Assembly (NCBI RefSeq): GCF_050947335.1
Contig: NC_134997.1
Location: 5,022,001-5,086,000, forward strand
Source of the DNA: Megachile rotundata
Lineage: Eukaryota; Arthropoda; Insecta; Hymenoptera; Megachilidae
Direction of reading: 5' to 3'
Length of the DNA: 64,000 nucleotides
The notes beneath the pieces were generated by a model. It did no database searches and was not told the DNA's origin. It saw nothing but the letters and a program-made list of their open reading frames with translations. A program made the position numbers and the translations under genes. Each line of letters opens with the position of its first letter. Within the stretch, counting starts at the first letter, position 1. Shown here in pieces: positions 11,528 through 22,583 of the stretch.

Positions 11528-11885
11528 TGCACATTCATCTGTAATTTGTAACTTGTTTATAAGAAATACTTTATTTATTTGTAATTTGTAATTAAGTCCT
11601 TTCTAACACATTTATCAGTAATTTATTTATAATAAGTATTTTGTTATTTTATTGCAATAAATATATTCATCATTTCTTTATAAGCTATTTGTAATAATGG
11701 TTTCTGCAATATTTTTCAAATATGTTTTGTAGGGCAATCATTTTAGTATATGCCCTTATTGACTCTTCAATTTAGTAAAATTGATGTATATACTTCAAAA
11801 CTCAATGTTAGTAATATGCAGAAAATTTACATAGATTTCTAATTATTAGAGGGTGACAAATTTATTTAATTTAAATTTCTAGTTA
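11528..11885. repeat. Dispersed repeat, copy 1 (partner 19965-20300)
   Basis: Same orientation as 19965-20300. Shared landmarks in order: CTGCACATTCA, GTAATTTG..., TTTTGT(C/T)ATTT, CTTATAAG, TTCAAACATAT or TTCAAATATGT, GTAGAGTAATCATTTT or GTAGGGCAATCATTTT, TAAAATTGATG, TTAGTAATAT, AATTATTAGAGG and TTTAAATTTC. Similarity is roughly 70% by eye. No coding potential; lies just upstream of the kinesin start. Confidence 0.75.
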
Positions 11886-12044
11886 GTCTATAGAAGCAAT
11901 AGGCTTTACAGAACATCTGAGGTACCATTCGCTTTCTTGTTATACCTACTTTTTATCATGGGTGGATGAGGAGGGGGCAGGGAGAGACACTTGCAAGCAT
12001 CATTCAAAATTAAAAAGAGATCTGCAACAAAGTTGCTTTTGGGA

Positions 12045-12660
12045 TTTTAGAAATTTCATAATTTGGGAATTTAGGAATTTGGAATCTTGCAAATGGTCAC
12101 TATTAGAATTTTTCATTGAAAATAGTATTTAGTAAAAGTTGGAGAGTGTAAAAATGTGCAAATATAGAAATTTGGTCTTGTAAGAGTTTAAGAATATAGA
12201 GATTATGGAATGCAAAAGTTTTGGGATATAGACATTTGGACCGTAAAGGTTTGGGGATATGGAGATTCAGATAAAAATTGAGAAATATAGAAATCTGGGA
12301 ATATAGAAATTTGGGAATATAAGGATTTGATAATATAAGAAGTGAGGAATATTGAGATCTGTGAATATAGAAATTTGAAAATATAGATATGTAAAAATTA
12401 AAAATATGGATATTAGAAATATAGAAATTTAGAATTACAGAAATTTGGAAATACATATACACATTTTGGGGATATAATAATTAAAGATACAGAAATGTTC
12501 AAATTTATAGTTAGATAGAAATTTGAAAATATAGAAATCGAGAAATATAAAGATCTGCAAATAAAGAAATTTGGAAATATAAACATTTGGAATTATAAAG
12601 ATTTAGAATTATTGAAATTTGGAGAATACAAAAATTCAGAAATATAGAAACTAGAGCAAA
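12045..12660. repeat. AAATTT array, G-rich strand on plus, ATAGAAATTTGG variant
   Basis: Word ATAGAAATTTGGGAAT recurs with a loose 15-bp spacing. Opens a false minus-strand ORF (12103-12462) rich in YISIFSNF. Non-coding. Confidence 0.75.
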
Positions 12661-14355
12661 GATTAAAATATTTATTATAAACTTGACACAGTAATTCTAA
12701 TTACTGTTTGTTTTTCATAACTTAGTAATGTTATTTTTATTTCATTATTAAGATGCACGTTCTTTGTAAATTACAAACCTATGTAATTAGATGTTCTTGT
12801 TGAATTACGTAATTCCGAATAACATAACTGGACATACGATTTTCTTAACTGTAGTTACTACAGAGAAACGTGTACGTGGTCAGACACGCCACAATTTAGG
12901 GTGATTCAACAAATAAGTGGGTTCAAGGGCAACCTACACATTCCACTGACACACGAACGGAATACTGAACGAGCGAAAAAAAGTAATGTGCTCCGGCAAA
13001 ACACGATGTCTATTTAAAGGCGTCAAATGTCGAAAACTGGACAAATTGTTCATGGAAAAAACTAAACGAATAAATCAATCGATTTTACGATAAAAAACAA
13101 GAATAGACTTCTCAAGGATAAATTAATTTACTGCCATGACAAGTCTGCGATTTTTGCATCAGAATACCTTATATTCTTACTTTTCATTTCTTTTGAATTA
13201 TAATAATGATTTTTTTCTTAAATTATATATTAAATGTATCAAATATATTTATATATTAAATTATAAATAATTAATATTACAATAATAGTTATACTTGTAA
13301 TTTAACTGTGACTTGTACATAATGACATTGTTTATTGAATTTAAAATAAATGTGTACTTTCAGGTATCAGTAAAGTAAAGGTTAAAAATATATAAATAAC
13401 TTCTATTGTCTAGGTACATATTCATAAATGTGCATTCATAAATGTCAGAAGCCATAACTGATGTACAAAGAATAACAAATGGCCTGTAATTCTAATATAT
13501 TTCATGTCTCAACATGTAGTATGTACAAGCTTTTCTGCAGATAATTTATATTTAAATAACAAGTGTTTACATTATAGATTCAAGTAAAACATATTCATAC
13601 CATATACCAAATATTGTGAATGCCCACGCATGCTCGAATGGACATTGGGCAAATGTGGGTCAAGTGTAAGAGGTTAAATGGGAGTGTGATATATCATTGT
13701 GTACAGATGTCGCTGACATGACAGTGATGAAAAAAGTATACATAGTAGGTGTGGGAGTAACAATTTGTATGGTGATATGTCACTGACGATGAATGTTAAG
13801 GACAAAGTGGCTAGGTAAAAGTTAAATGCACGTAACATTCATTTCGCGTACTTAACGACGCGTTCATGCTTGATATGTAGATGAATTCTGATCACGAAGG
13901 GTAGATAAGAAGACGGCCCCCTAACCGAGTAATTCTGCAATTTGACCTAATAGAAAGAACGCTTAGGCTACCTGTAATCTTGTTTACAGTCGCAGGTGTA
14001 ACATAACTTTGGTTCTTTATATGGTAAGTAAATTTTTCAAATTTTCAAATGTGAGTATTCAAAAATATTCAATTTTTTTAAATCGAAAAATAATTTTTAA
14101 ACTGAATAATACACTCTCAAATTTTAGAACTTGCAAAGATTCAAATTCTACAATTCAGAAATTAAGAATTATAAAAATAGTATTTCGCAATACGTGAGAT
14201 TTTTCTGAATTATTACTACATCTAATATATAATCATTAAATTATTACATCTATAATATACACAAAACAAATATTTCTTGCTCAAATTCAATTTGTTTCGT
14301 GTGATAAAAATTACACAGTTATTTCAGTTAATTTTTTCATTCGCGCGGTATTAAA
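12661..14355. other. Intergenic DNA, no gene seen
   Basis: AT-rich single-copy-looking DNA between the kinesin side and COA7. No open frame with a recognisable domain and no convincing inverted repeat. 14030-14190 has a weak AAATTT texture. Confidence 0.6.
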
Positions 14356-14369
14356 TTTTGGCGCCAAAA
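14356..14369. promoter_or_regulatory. Perfect palindromic E2F-type site
   Basis: TTTTGGCGCCAAAA is a perfect 14-bp palindrome and matches the consensus bound by E2F/DP. It lies about 550 bp upstream of the COA7 start codon. Binding and target gene are inferred. Confidence 0.5.
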
Positions 14370-14814
14370 ATCGAACTGGTGCTCGATAACAAATGGCGTG
14401 CGTCAGGCGAATTTGAAAGAAAAACTCGTTCCTCGCTTCTTTAACTGATAAAATACATCAAAGCACGCGATTCAAACAAAATTTGCTAAAATATTGAGAA
14501 AGCTTAAATACACTAGCTTTTTAAATCACAAATTGAAAGGTTGAAGAAAAATTTTAATATAAGATATACAGATGCAATCGAATCTTTTAGTACTACTTAC
14601 TGCGATGAAATATCCAGTTTCTTTTTTGGCATGCGAGTTATTCTTAAACGACAAAGATTAATTGTCCTCATGTACTGTGCGAGAATAATTTGATACGTAG
14701 AGTGCACCGTATGACAAGCACACCTGAACTGACACGCAAGTTGTGAATTACTAACATCTTCGTCGTCGACTTGCGCTCATTCGAAAAATCATGGCTGCGC
14801 GCGCATATCTTTTC

Positions 14815-14830
14815 GTCATTTTGATTGGCC
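14815..14830. promoter_or_regulatory. Inverted CCAAT box upstream of COA7
   Basis: TTGATTGGCCG (ATTGG at 14824-14828) follows a CpG-rich stretch containing GCTGCGCGCGCATAT. It sits about 90 bp before the COA7 ATG, a usual place for an NF-Y site in a TATA-less housekeeping promoter. Inference from motif and position. Confidence 0.45.
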
Positions 14831-14917
14831 GTTCAGAATCGAAAACATGTGCTTACCTAACTAAATTGTACTCGCCGTTACGAATATTCGATTAAAACAT
14901 AATAATTATTAATTGAA

Positions 14918-15917
14918 ATGGCAGGAATCAATTTTAAAGATGAAGAAGAAGTTAAAGAATATCTGAAAAACCTTCATATTGAGTATCAATTCGGTTGTTA
15001 CAGTGAGAAAAAGCCCGAAGGTAGGTACCAGAAGCCCTAGCGATTCTAACCTTTCTAATGATTCTTTTTCTGAAATGATATTTCGTTGTTAAACAGTTTG
15101 TCATCTACTGGGAGATTATAACGAAGCAATTAAAGTAAATCACAGTGAGGCGGGGAAAATATATAAAAAGAATTGTGACGACTACAATTTTGGTAGAAGT
15201 TGTACAAAATACGGCGAATATGTCTATGTGGGTATGTTTATTGCAGATGGCGCGTTAGTTATGGCACGCAATTCAAACTGCAACGTTCTATTATATGATC
15301 ACATCTTGAAAAGATTCGATTACAGATTATGTAAAGTTTAATTTCTGATTTAAAAACTTTTCAATTAACAATTACCATTTAATTTACTGCTAAATTTAAT
15401 TATTATAAAGTAGTGATGAGTTGAATTAAAATCTACATTATTTAAAACTATAGGTAGAGGGTGTAAGAGAAATACTATGGAGGCATACAAATACATGAAA
15501 AAAGGATGTGAGGCCAATGATGCAAAGGGTTGTCTCGATACAGGTATTTTTGCAATCTCAGAGGAGAATCTAGAAAATTCAAAAGAATCCCAAATTTCTC
15601 TTGGAATGGACGTGTTAAAGAAAGCTTGTGATGCTAATCTTGATTCAGCTTGTTTTTATTTATCTGGTATTTATATGAGGGGAATAGAAGGATTTGTCGA
15701 GAAAAGTATGAAAGATGCATACACATATTCTTTGAAGTCTTGCGAAGCAGGAAACCCTTATGCATGTTCCAATCTATCTAAGATGCATAGAATCGGAGAT
15801 GGTGTAAAAAAAAGTGAAGAGATGGCAAAACTTTTTAAGAGTAAAGCCAACCGATTACTGGAAGAATTAAGAAAGAATAAACCGCAGTTACAGTTTCAAC
15901 AGGGTATTGACCCGTAA
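14918..15917 (+). CDS. COA7: COA7, Sel1-repeat cytochrome c oxidase assembly factor
   Basis: Mitochondrial intermembrane-space heme/assembly factor for respiratory complex IV. Exons 14918-15020, 15097-15231 and 15454-15917 join in phase (each junction splits a codon after its first base) to give 233 residues, close to the vertebrate protein (about 231). The start MAGINFKDEEEVKEYL and the Sel1/TPR-like helices with paired Cys (KGCEANDAKGC, KACDANLDSAC, KSCEAGNPYAC) match the family; these Cys pairs form disulphides in COA7. No cleavable presequence is seen, as expected for Mia40-type import. Introns are 76 and 222 bp with GT-AG borders. The gene is compact and independent, transcribed away from the kinesin gene. 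Confidence 0.93.
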
Positions 15918-17296
15918 CTGAATTTTTTGCATTTAAATTATACTGTACAGCAGATACATTGAAGTGTTGAAACTGTAATTGTAGTTTGTTTAAAGTTTTT
16001 TTTGTCACTTTTTTGTTAAAAGTACAATAGATATCTCCTATTTATATTTACTTTCGTTCACGATACAGAACGATGAGTTTGACCAGCATGAAATTGTTAC
16101 TGTTAATATAACGATTAAATGAATCGTTATGCTTTTTAAAGTGTTATATTATTTACCTCTCTACACCTGGTTAGAAACATATAAGTGATTAATGTACTGA
16201 TGTGTATTGATTATTTTTTTTAACATGTATGATTCATGTATTTACAAAAAGAGACTACTGTTTTATTGCACAGTGATTAATTCAATGAACTGAAATTATG
16301 CAATCATTTTTTATTTGTTAATTCAAAATGATAGTAACATCAGGACCATCTAGTGGCAGGTAGGTGTAGTAATAAAATAGAAAATCGTGTTATCTATAAA
16401 ATTAATAATTTTTATAATTTTCTGAGACTAATACAAAATTTTATCATCTCAATAGAACCGAATTGTAGTCATTATATTGTGCTAGTAAGAGAAATAAAAA
16501 TTCTAAAAAGTGCGTTTCGCACTTTTACAAGCTAACTTGTAGGAAAAGTCAATCTCTTTTTGATTTCTGTATGTAAAGTCAATTTGTAATTCATTTTATA
16601 ACTTTATACCAAAATTCAGTAAAAATTTGGAAAACCATCATGCGCTGATATCGACCAAATTTTACAACTAAGCTCTTCTTTGCAAAGGAAGATATCTGTG
16701 AGAATGGTTTTTAGCAACTTGAAAAAAATTTTTTGTCACATTCATGTCATTGCCTATATCATCGACGAGATACAGTATAGTGTGCGAATTGCTCTCAGCA
16801 CATAATCCGCATTTTCGGAGTTACGGAATATATTGAAAATAGTACAAAATCAATATTAATAAATATGTCATAAAAATAAAGCACATTAATCGATAAAATC
16901 AGTATTAACTGAATTTTTACAAAAACGAAATAAGTGGCGCCATCTCTTCAACGAACAAGGTGAACTACACACTTTTGAAACTGTAGTTTAATTAGTTTTC
17001 ATCTTCTACCGTTAGATGGCAGCACATAGACAGAACCTATAGAGAATGTATTTCTATATTTAAAATTAGTTAATAGATTATAACTTCAAAAATAACTGAT
17101 TTATTGATATTGATTTTGAAATGCGTGTTGCTGAATTTAAATTTGATTAAGGAATGAATAGCGAACGTTTTTCTTTTTAAAATATACAATTGAACAATAA
17201 AATAGAATGTCAAATATAAATAGAAATCTTCTTTATCGATGGCTTGAAAATGAAATTCTTCTTGATCGACGATGACTCTGATGATCACCACAAACC
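15918..17296. other. Intergenic DNA, no gene seen
   Basis: Downstream of COA7. AT-rich, with probable 3' UTR at its start. Short words GGCGCCATCTCTTCAACG (near 16934) and CCGTTAGATGGCAGC (near 17009) are partly inverted and may be the remains of a small transposon. No credible ORF. Confidence 0.5.
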
Positions 17297-17928
17297 TGTG
17301 GGGATCTTGAATAACGTAGGACTCCCACTTTATCGAGTGTAGGTAATTGAATAGTAATGTTCACTCGATTTAAAATGGAAAAGTTCAAAAAGTTTATTTA
17401 AAATGTTTGAATTGTTTATAACGTGAATAATATAGTATACTTTATAATTCACTATACATATGAATAATTACACAAATAGTTCGCGATTAAAATATAAACT
17501 GTGTGATTCGACGCGTCTATCCACAAGCACGCTTTTCAGGGAAGTGACTTTATCTTTCTGAGCGAAAACCCCTTCCAGGAAAAATGGGGGAAAAATGTAC
17601 CCTTCGGCGGAACGGTTGAGCGGAAGTAGGTGTCGCCAAAAACCTGTGGGGACTGAGGTTCGTGAAGGAGAGTCCGGTGTAATAAATGATGTACAACGAA
17701 TTTTTCTTGCTATTAGCAAGTATTGCACTTTTTATTACTTCGCGCATGTGCTGACTCTTTCGCTTTCATGCACCGAGTGGAGGAGCGACGTTCTTCTTTT
17801 TCGCGCCGCGTTCCTTATAAACTAGTCTTACCAACTACTATTTACAGCTTAACCTAAGAAATAAAAAGTAACTAAAAATAGGAACTGTTCCAGAGGGCGC
17901 ATGTGTCGCTGTCGCTACAATCGCCACA
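17297..17928 (-). mobile_element. LTR of a Ty3/gypsy-type retrotransposon (3' LTR of a minus-strand copy)
   Basis: On the minus strand the segment begins TGTGG (17928) and ends CCACA (17297), a perfect 5-bp terminal inversion of the TG...CA kind. It is preceded by a purine-rich tract GGAGGGGAGTGA (17929-17940), the expected plus-strand primer. About 632 bp. It holds a GTAATAAAAAG poly(A)-like signal. The adjoining integrase remnant is in the same orientation. The far boundary is set by the CCACA match and could be off. Confidence 0.7.
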
Positions 17929-17947
17929 TCACTCCCCTCCGAGTGAG

Positions 17948-18723
17948 TTAACGCGCGAACGTAACTCTTTTTTGTACATAATTCTTTGGTACGCTATTTC
18001 TTTCAGTCTCGGTAGTTTCACAAAACGCAGGTTTTAATCTATTGACCGATACATTGATTTCGCTTTCTTTATAATCAATTTTAAATATTCGATCGGTAAC
18101 CCTCTGCACTACTCTAAATAGACCTTCGTAAGGCGGTTCTAAAGGTTTTCGAACCGCGTCTACTCGCAAAAATACGTGCGAACATGTATATAAATTTTTA
18201 TGAGTAAATGTCTTTTGAGCGCTATGGTGCGATATTGGACTTGGTTTAATTTGTCTGATATGTTGCCTAAATTTCTCTAAAAATATTTGCGGATCTGTAG
18301 TTTCGTCTTGAGCCATGAAAAACTCTCCCGGCAATTTTATGGGAGCGCCGTATACCATTTCCGCCGCAGATGCTCCAATATCGTCTTTAAAGCTAGTTCG
18401 GAGACCCAGTAGGACCGTGGGAAGTATCTCGACCCAATTTCGTGTCTCGTGACACATTATCGCTGCCTTAAGTGACCTATGCCACCTCTCAATCATACCG
18501 TTTGATTGGGGATGGTACGCGGTGGTCCTTGTCTTATTACATCCGATCAGGTTGGCCAGAGACTGGAACAGCTGGGACTCGAATTGCGTCCCCGATCGGA
18601 CGTAACGGTGGCTGGGGCTCCGAATCTTGCTATCCACGCCGAGTACAAAGCCGTTGCTACTTTATCGGGTGAACAGTCGGTAATTGATACTGCTTCTGGC
18701 CATCTGGTGAACCTATCTACAGG
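17948..18723 (-). pseudogene. Ty3/gypsy integrase C-terminal remnant, frameshifted and 5' truncated
   Basis: Reads on the minus strand as the end of a retroelement pol polyprotein: integrase core start VDRFTRWPEA, the second catalytic Asp in VTSDRG, the region containing the catalytic Glu in NGMIERWHRSLK, then a C-terminal domain ending near the LTR primer tract. The core lies in two frames: 18720 to about 18595, then about 18595 to 17948; a one-base loss in a run of G near 18595 separates them. Homology stops abruptly at about 18723, so gag, protease, reverse transcriptase and the first integrase Asp are absent. The copy cannot encode an active enzyme. It is an old genomic copy of an insect LTR element. 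Confidence 0.88.
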
Positions 18724-18864
18724 GTGTTCGGCTACTGGGTGGTAGCTGGAGTGATTCTGAACAACTTTTTCCTTTACCAAAATACTGATTATAGCTTAGT
18801 TTTTGAATTATTAATGAAAAACACTGACCAATGAGAACGCGTATTGCCGTCATCGGCCGTCATA

Positions 18865-19350
18865 GACTACGTTTCCATCGAGGGTCCAAATCGGGTCAGA
18901 GTCGGGTTAGAGTCGGGTTGGGGTCAGCGCTTGTACGGTGGAAACGCCAAAGGTTTAGTTGAACTCTACCCTACAAAATTTTTGGGTAGCGTTCAGTTGA
19001 GGTTCGGTGGAAACGACAAGAGTCGAGTTCATGTTGCCAACATAACAAATCCAAATTGCATTGTGTATCACGTGCTGTATTAATCGGTGTAGAAGAGGTT
19101 ATTATTACTTTTTGTCGGTGATCTTGTAATCTGAGAAATAATGTTTGTATGTTATTTTGATATTGTAAAATTAATATTGCTCAGCTTTACATGTCAGAAT
19201 ATGGTAGTTGACTTTGTGCAGTTGGTAATGTTCAACCCAACTCCAACCCCAACGTAACTCTGATCCCATGGAAACAGGCAAGGCAACTTAACTCTAACCC
19301 GACTCTAACCCGACTCTGACCCGATTTGGACCCTCGATGGAAACGTAGTC
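18865..19350. mobile_element. Foldback MITE with perfect 55-bp terminal inverted repeats
   Basis: 18865-18919 is the exact reverse complement of 19296-19350. The end begins GACTACGTTTCCATCGAGGG and includes internal repeats of AGTCGGGTT. Further in, the arms remain loosely complementary (GTTGGGGTC near 18918 and CCAACCCCAACG near 19244; GGTGGAAACG and CCATGGAAACAG). The core of about 375 bp has no transposase. No clear target duplication: flanks read CATA and ATTC. The perfect arms suggest a recent insertion. Confidence 0.9.
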
Positions 19351-19359
19351 ATTCTTGCA

Positions 19360-19935
19360 CATTATGTACATGCGCATTTCGAAATACTGAGTCGCAATCG
19401 TACCCCACTAGTTGGCTTGTGCATTTAAAATTGGTTATGTTCTCAGTCTCTCTCTACGAAGTCAATTTTAAGTGTCGCCTCTTGATGTATCCCTACTCTT
19501 TGGCCGTGTTGTGAAATCTTATTCCGAATTTTTACGATATAAAAATTAACCTGCTTATAAATGAAAAAACCATTTGGGATGATTTGCTTCGCGCCTCCAA
19601 ATTTATTAATTAATAATAACCTGAATTGAATTTATTCTCTCGAATTGTCATAATGACATATATTACGTCTGGGGTTTTAAAAAATGTAAATACGACCCAG
19701 TATACTAACATTGTATTTAATGCTCAAATTAAAATGAAAAATATGTAATAACCCAGGCTTTGTATTTAATAAATAAAATTGATAACATAAAAGAAAAGGA
19801 AATAAATGGAATTGTAGGGATACACAAGAGGCGACACTAAATAAGGAAACCCATCTTCTAAAGAGACACAGAGAACACGCTCAATTTAAATGCCCAAGTC
19901 AAATAAATCGGTGGCGCGCATGTGCACAGTGTACT
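19360..19935. mobile_element. Second long inverted-repeat element, arms about 130 bp
   Basis: AGTGTCGCCTCTTG at about 19470 is matched in reverse by CAAGAGGCGACACT at about 19830, continuing into GTATCCCTAC and GTAGGGATAC. Similarity also extends outward through GCATTTAAA, GTTCTC and ATGCGC words, so the arms cover about 19360-19505 and 19813-19935 with indels. The left arm starts where the preceding foldback element ends. No ORF. Confidence 0.7.
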
Positions 19936-19964
19936 AGTATGGCGGTCAAAAAATAATAGTTTAA

Positions 19965-20300
19965 ACTGCACATTCACCAGTAATTGATTTGTAATAAATA
20001 TTTTGTCATTTCTCTATAACGCATTCATCTGTAATTTCTTGTAATATATAGTTTTTCATTTTCTTATAAGTTATTTCTGCTAGTCATTTACGTAATACAT
20101 ATTCTTCAAACATATTTCGTAGAGTAATCATTTTCGTTAATTCTTTTCTTCTTAAACTTTTCAACATCGTAAAATTGATGCAAATAACTCAAAAGATAAT
20201 ATTAGTAATATACAAAAAATGTATTGCAAATATATTACAAATTATTAGAGGTTAACATGAAAGTAGATTTGCTTGATTTAAATTTCCCTCTCGTTTGTAC
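19965..20300. repeat. Dispersed repeat, copy 2 (partner 11528-11885)
   Basis: Same order of landmark words as 11528-11885, from CTGCACATTCA to TTTAAATTTC. It ends about 150 bp before the NUDCD1 start, so part of it may lie in the NUDCD1 promoter. GTGTCGCCTCT occurs again at about 20352, a third copy of the motif from the neighbouring inverted-repeat element. Confidence 0.7.
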
Positions 20301-20451
20301 AACCAATTTAAAGGGACAGCGTTTTCAAGAAATCAAAGGTGCCGACAAAGAGTGTCGCCTCTGGTTTACTCTGTGGTAATAGAACAAACAGCGATTTGTT
20401 TATTTTCAATTTATCTTTTAATAGTAATGTAAATAACAAAAGGGATAAAAA

Positions 20452-22318
20452 ATGACAAAAATTGTTGAGCTGCGGCCTAATAAAGATTTGATAAATGCAA
20501 AATTTGAAAAGTATCAGTTTTCAACTGAAGAAATACCAGTAGATACTGATATAAATTTGAAAGCAGGTAAGTTTAAACAAAACAATGCGTACTATTTTAC
20601 ATATTGAATTATTTAGTGAAATTAAATGATAATGTTTTTTAAATTTATAGATGTGTATAGGTTAGAATTAACAACAAACAGAGATTCTCTTTTAGAAACA
20701 CGATTATTTGCATTTCATAATCACTTATTTAAAAATCCATACGATACTTCATGTTGGTTTATTGATCAAAATTGGTTTGTATGGAGGTTTAAAAAAAATG
20801 GAAATTTGGAGCAGATGTATTTAATACATGATTCAAATGCAACTGTGCAGAATGTTTTATATAATCCATCAATTGGATTTACCAATAACAATATTGTTGC
20901 AATATTGGATGGGGGAGAATATCTGAAATTGTTAATAATAGATACTCAAGATCATGTTAAAACTTTCACATTAAGTGGTGCAGAACCTGGAGTTATATTA
21001 GATATTTGTTATGTAAATGCTACATCTTCTATTATTATTGCAATATGCGATATCAGAAGTACAGGAGAAAAGAAATTTACAAGATTGTTGTTATTAACTT
21101 ATCTTTGGAAGAATGTAGGAGATCCATGTGAATCATTTGAGCTTGTTAATAAAGAAGCATTAAAAGTAAATGGTGCTGTTGAGTATGTGTATATAGAAAA
21201 TTGTGGAAAATACTTACACTCTATTTGTCAAGACTACATTACATTTGAATGCCCAAAAGAACAAGCTACCCATGATAAGAAAAACGTTTCAGAAAAAGCC
21301 AGTGAAATAAAAATTCCAAAATACTGCTGGTCTCAGGATGAAGATTCTATCACAGTTTGGCTTAAAATAGATAAGCAGCATAAAGATAAAGTCAAAGTGC
21401 ACGTAACGCCTTCAGAATTATCTGTAACAGTGAATGATAATGCATTGATACAAGGACAATGTCAGCACAGACTGGATGAAAATTTGACAACATGGAAATA
21501 CGAAGAAGACACATTCAAACTTGAATTGTATAAATTTGAAACTGGTTTAATGTGGAGCGAACTGATTAAAGGTGACACTGGTGGAGAATATTTACCTAAT
21601 GAAACATTAGCTGCTGAAATTCATTCAAGGTATATCATTTGATGTAATCATTAAAACCAACCTCGTGTTAATATTTTATTCTATTATGTTTAGGTTAGCA
21701 CATTTATGTACAGACCAAACAGACAATAAACAAGGTCAACCTTGTTTAGGATTTAATGCTGAACAGCTTGAAGAATGTGATTTAGAGGGAAAGGATAATT
21801 TGTTACAAAGGATAGACCTCACAACACAGGAAAATACACACTTAGCTATGCTTGGAACAAGTAACCATGTATTATTTACATATAAAACAAAATCTGGACA
21901 AGCAATTTGTTTGAGACATGATAATGATGGTTGTTTATGGATAACTGGTGAAGTAGATAATATCAAGTGGAACATGGAACATTATTATACCTTTCCCGGT
22001 TTCGGTTATGTCGAGGCAAGCAAATGCAATAAAAAGTTTTGTGTTTCCCCTAATGGTAAATATTTAATTACTGTACAAATATAAATTTAGATACATTTTA
22101 ATCTGTTATACTTTCTAGATGGTTCTTATGTCGCTATATTGGAACATACAAGATACATATTTATTTATAAAAAGCCTGAAACTAATATTCAAGTTGGAAA
22201 ACAATGGATTGTGGATTTAGGTACTGAAACTTGCCCCATCATGGGAGCTGTTGCCACAAATAAATATTTAATTGTTCTTACTAAAAAAAAATTATATCGA
22301 TTACAGATTTGTTTTTGA
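20452..22318 (+). CDS. NUDCD1: NudC domain-containing protein 1
   Basis: NudC-family (CML66) protein; the CS domain resembles p23/Hsp20 and members act as Hsp90 co-chaperones. Exons 20452-20566, 20651-21629, 21694-22055 and 22119-22318 join in phase to give 551 residues, near the vertebrate length of about 583. Start MTKIVELRPNKDL. The CS domain lies at about residues 260-342 (IPKYCWSQDEDSITVWLKID through FETGLMWSEL). The flanking N- and C-terminal segments are beta-rich, consistent with the propeller-like part of this family. The protein ends KKKLYRLQICF and then stops. Introns are 84, 64 and 63 bp, all GT-AG. Convergent with CMTR1: only 265 bp separate the two stop codons, so the 3' UTRs probably overlap. 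Confidence 0.93.
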
Positions 22319-22583
22319 ACTTAATTGTATTAACTTATTATAACTACATGCAGAGACTTTATAAATATAGCCAATGATTTTATCTATCTGTTTACATAAA
22401 TGTACATCTGTTAACTTCTTATAAAATACATGTACACACTTTTGTAACTTAAATAAGAACTCATCATTCCGGTGTTTGTATATTTATAAAACTATACATG
22501 TAAATTTACATGTATACAAATTAATGTTTTAATTAAAAATCATTAAGAAGTTTTATATTTACCTTAATGTTTAACCTTCTACT

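Noticed and set aside
17563..17825. ORFs inside the gypsy LTR
   Set aside because: Short frames on both strands within the LTR, none resembling a retroelement protein.
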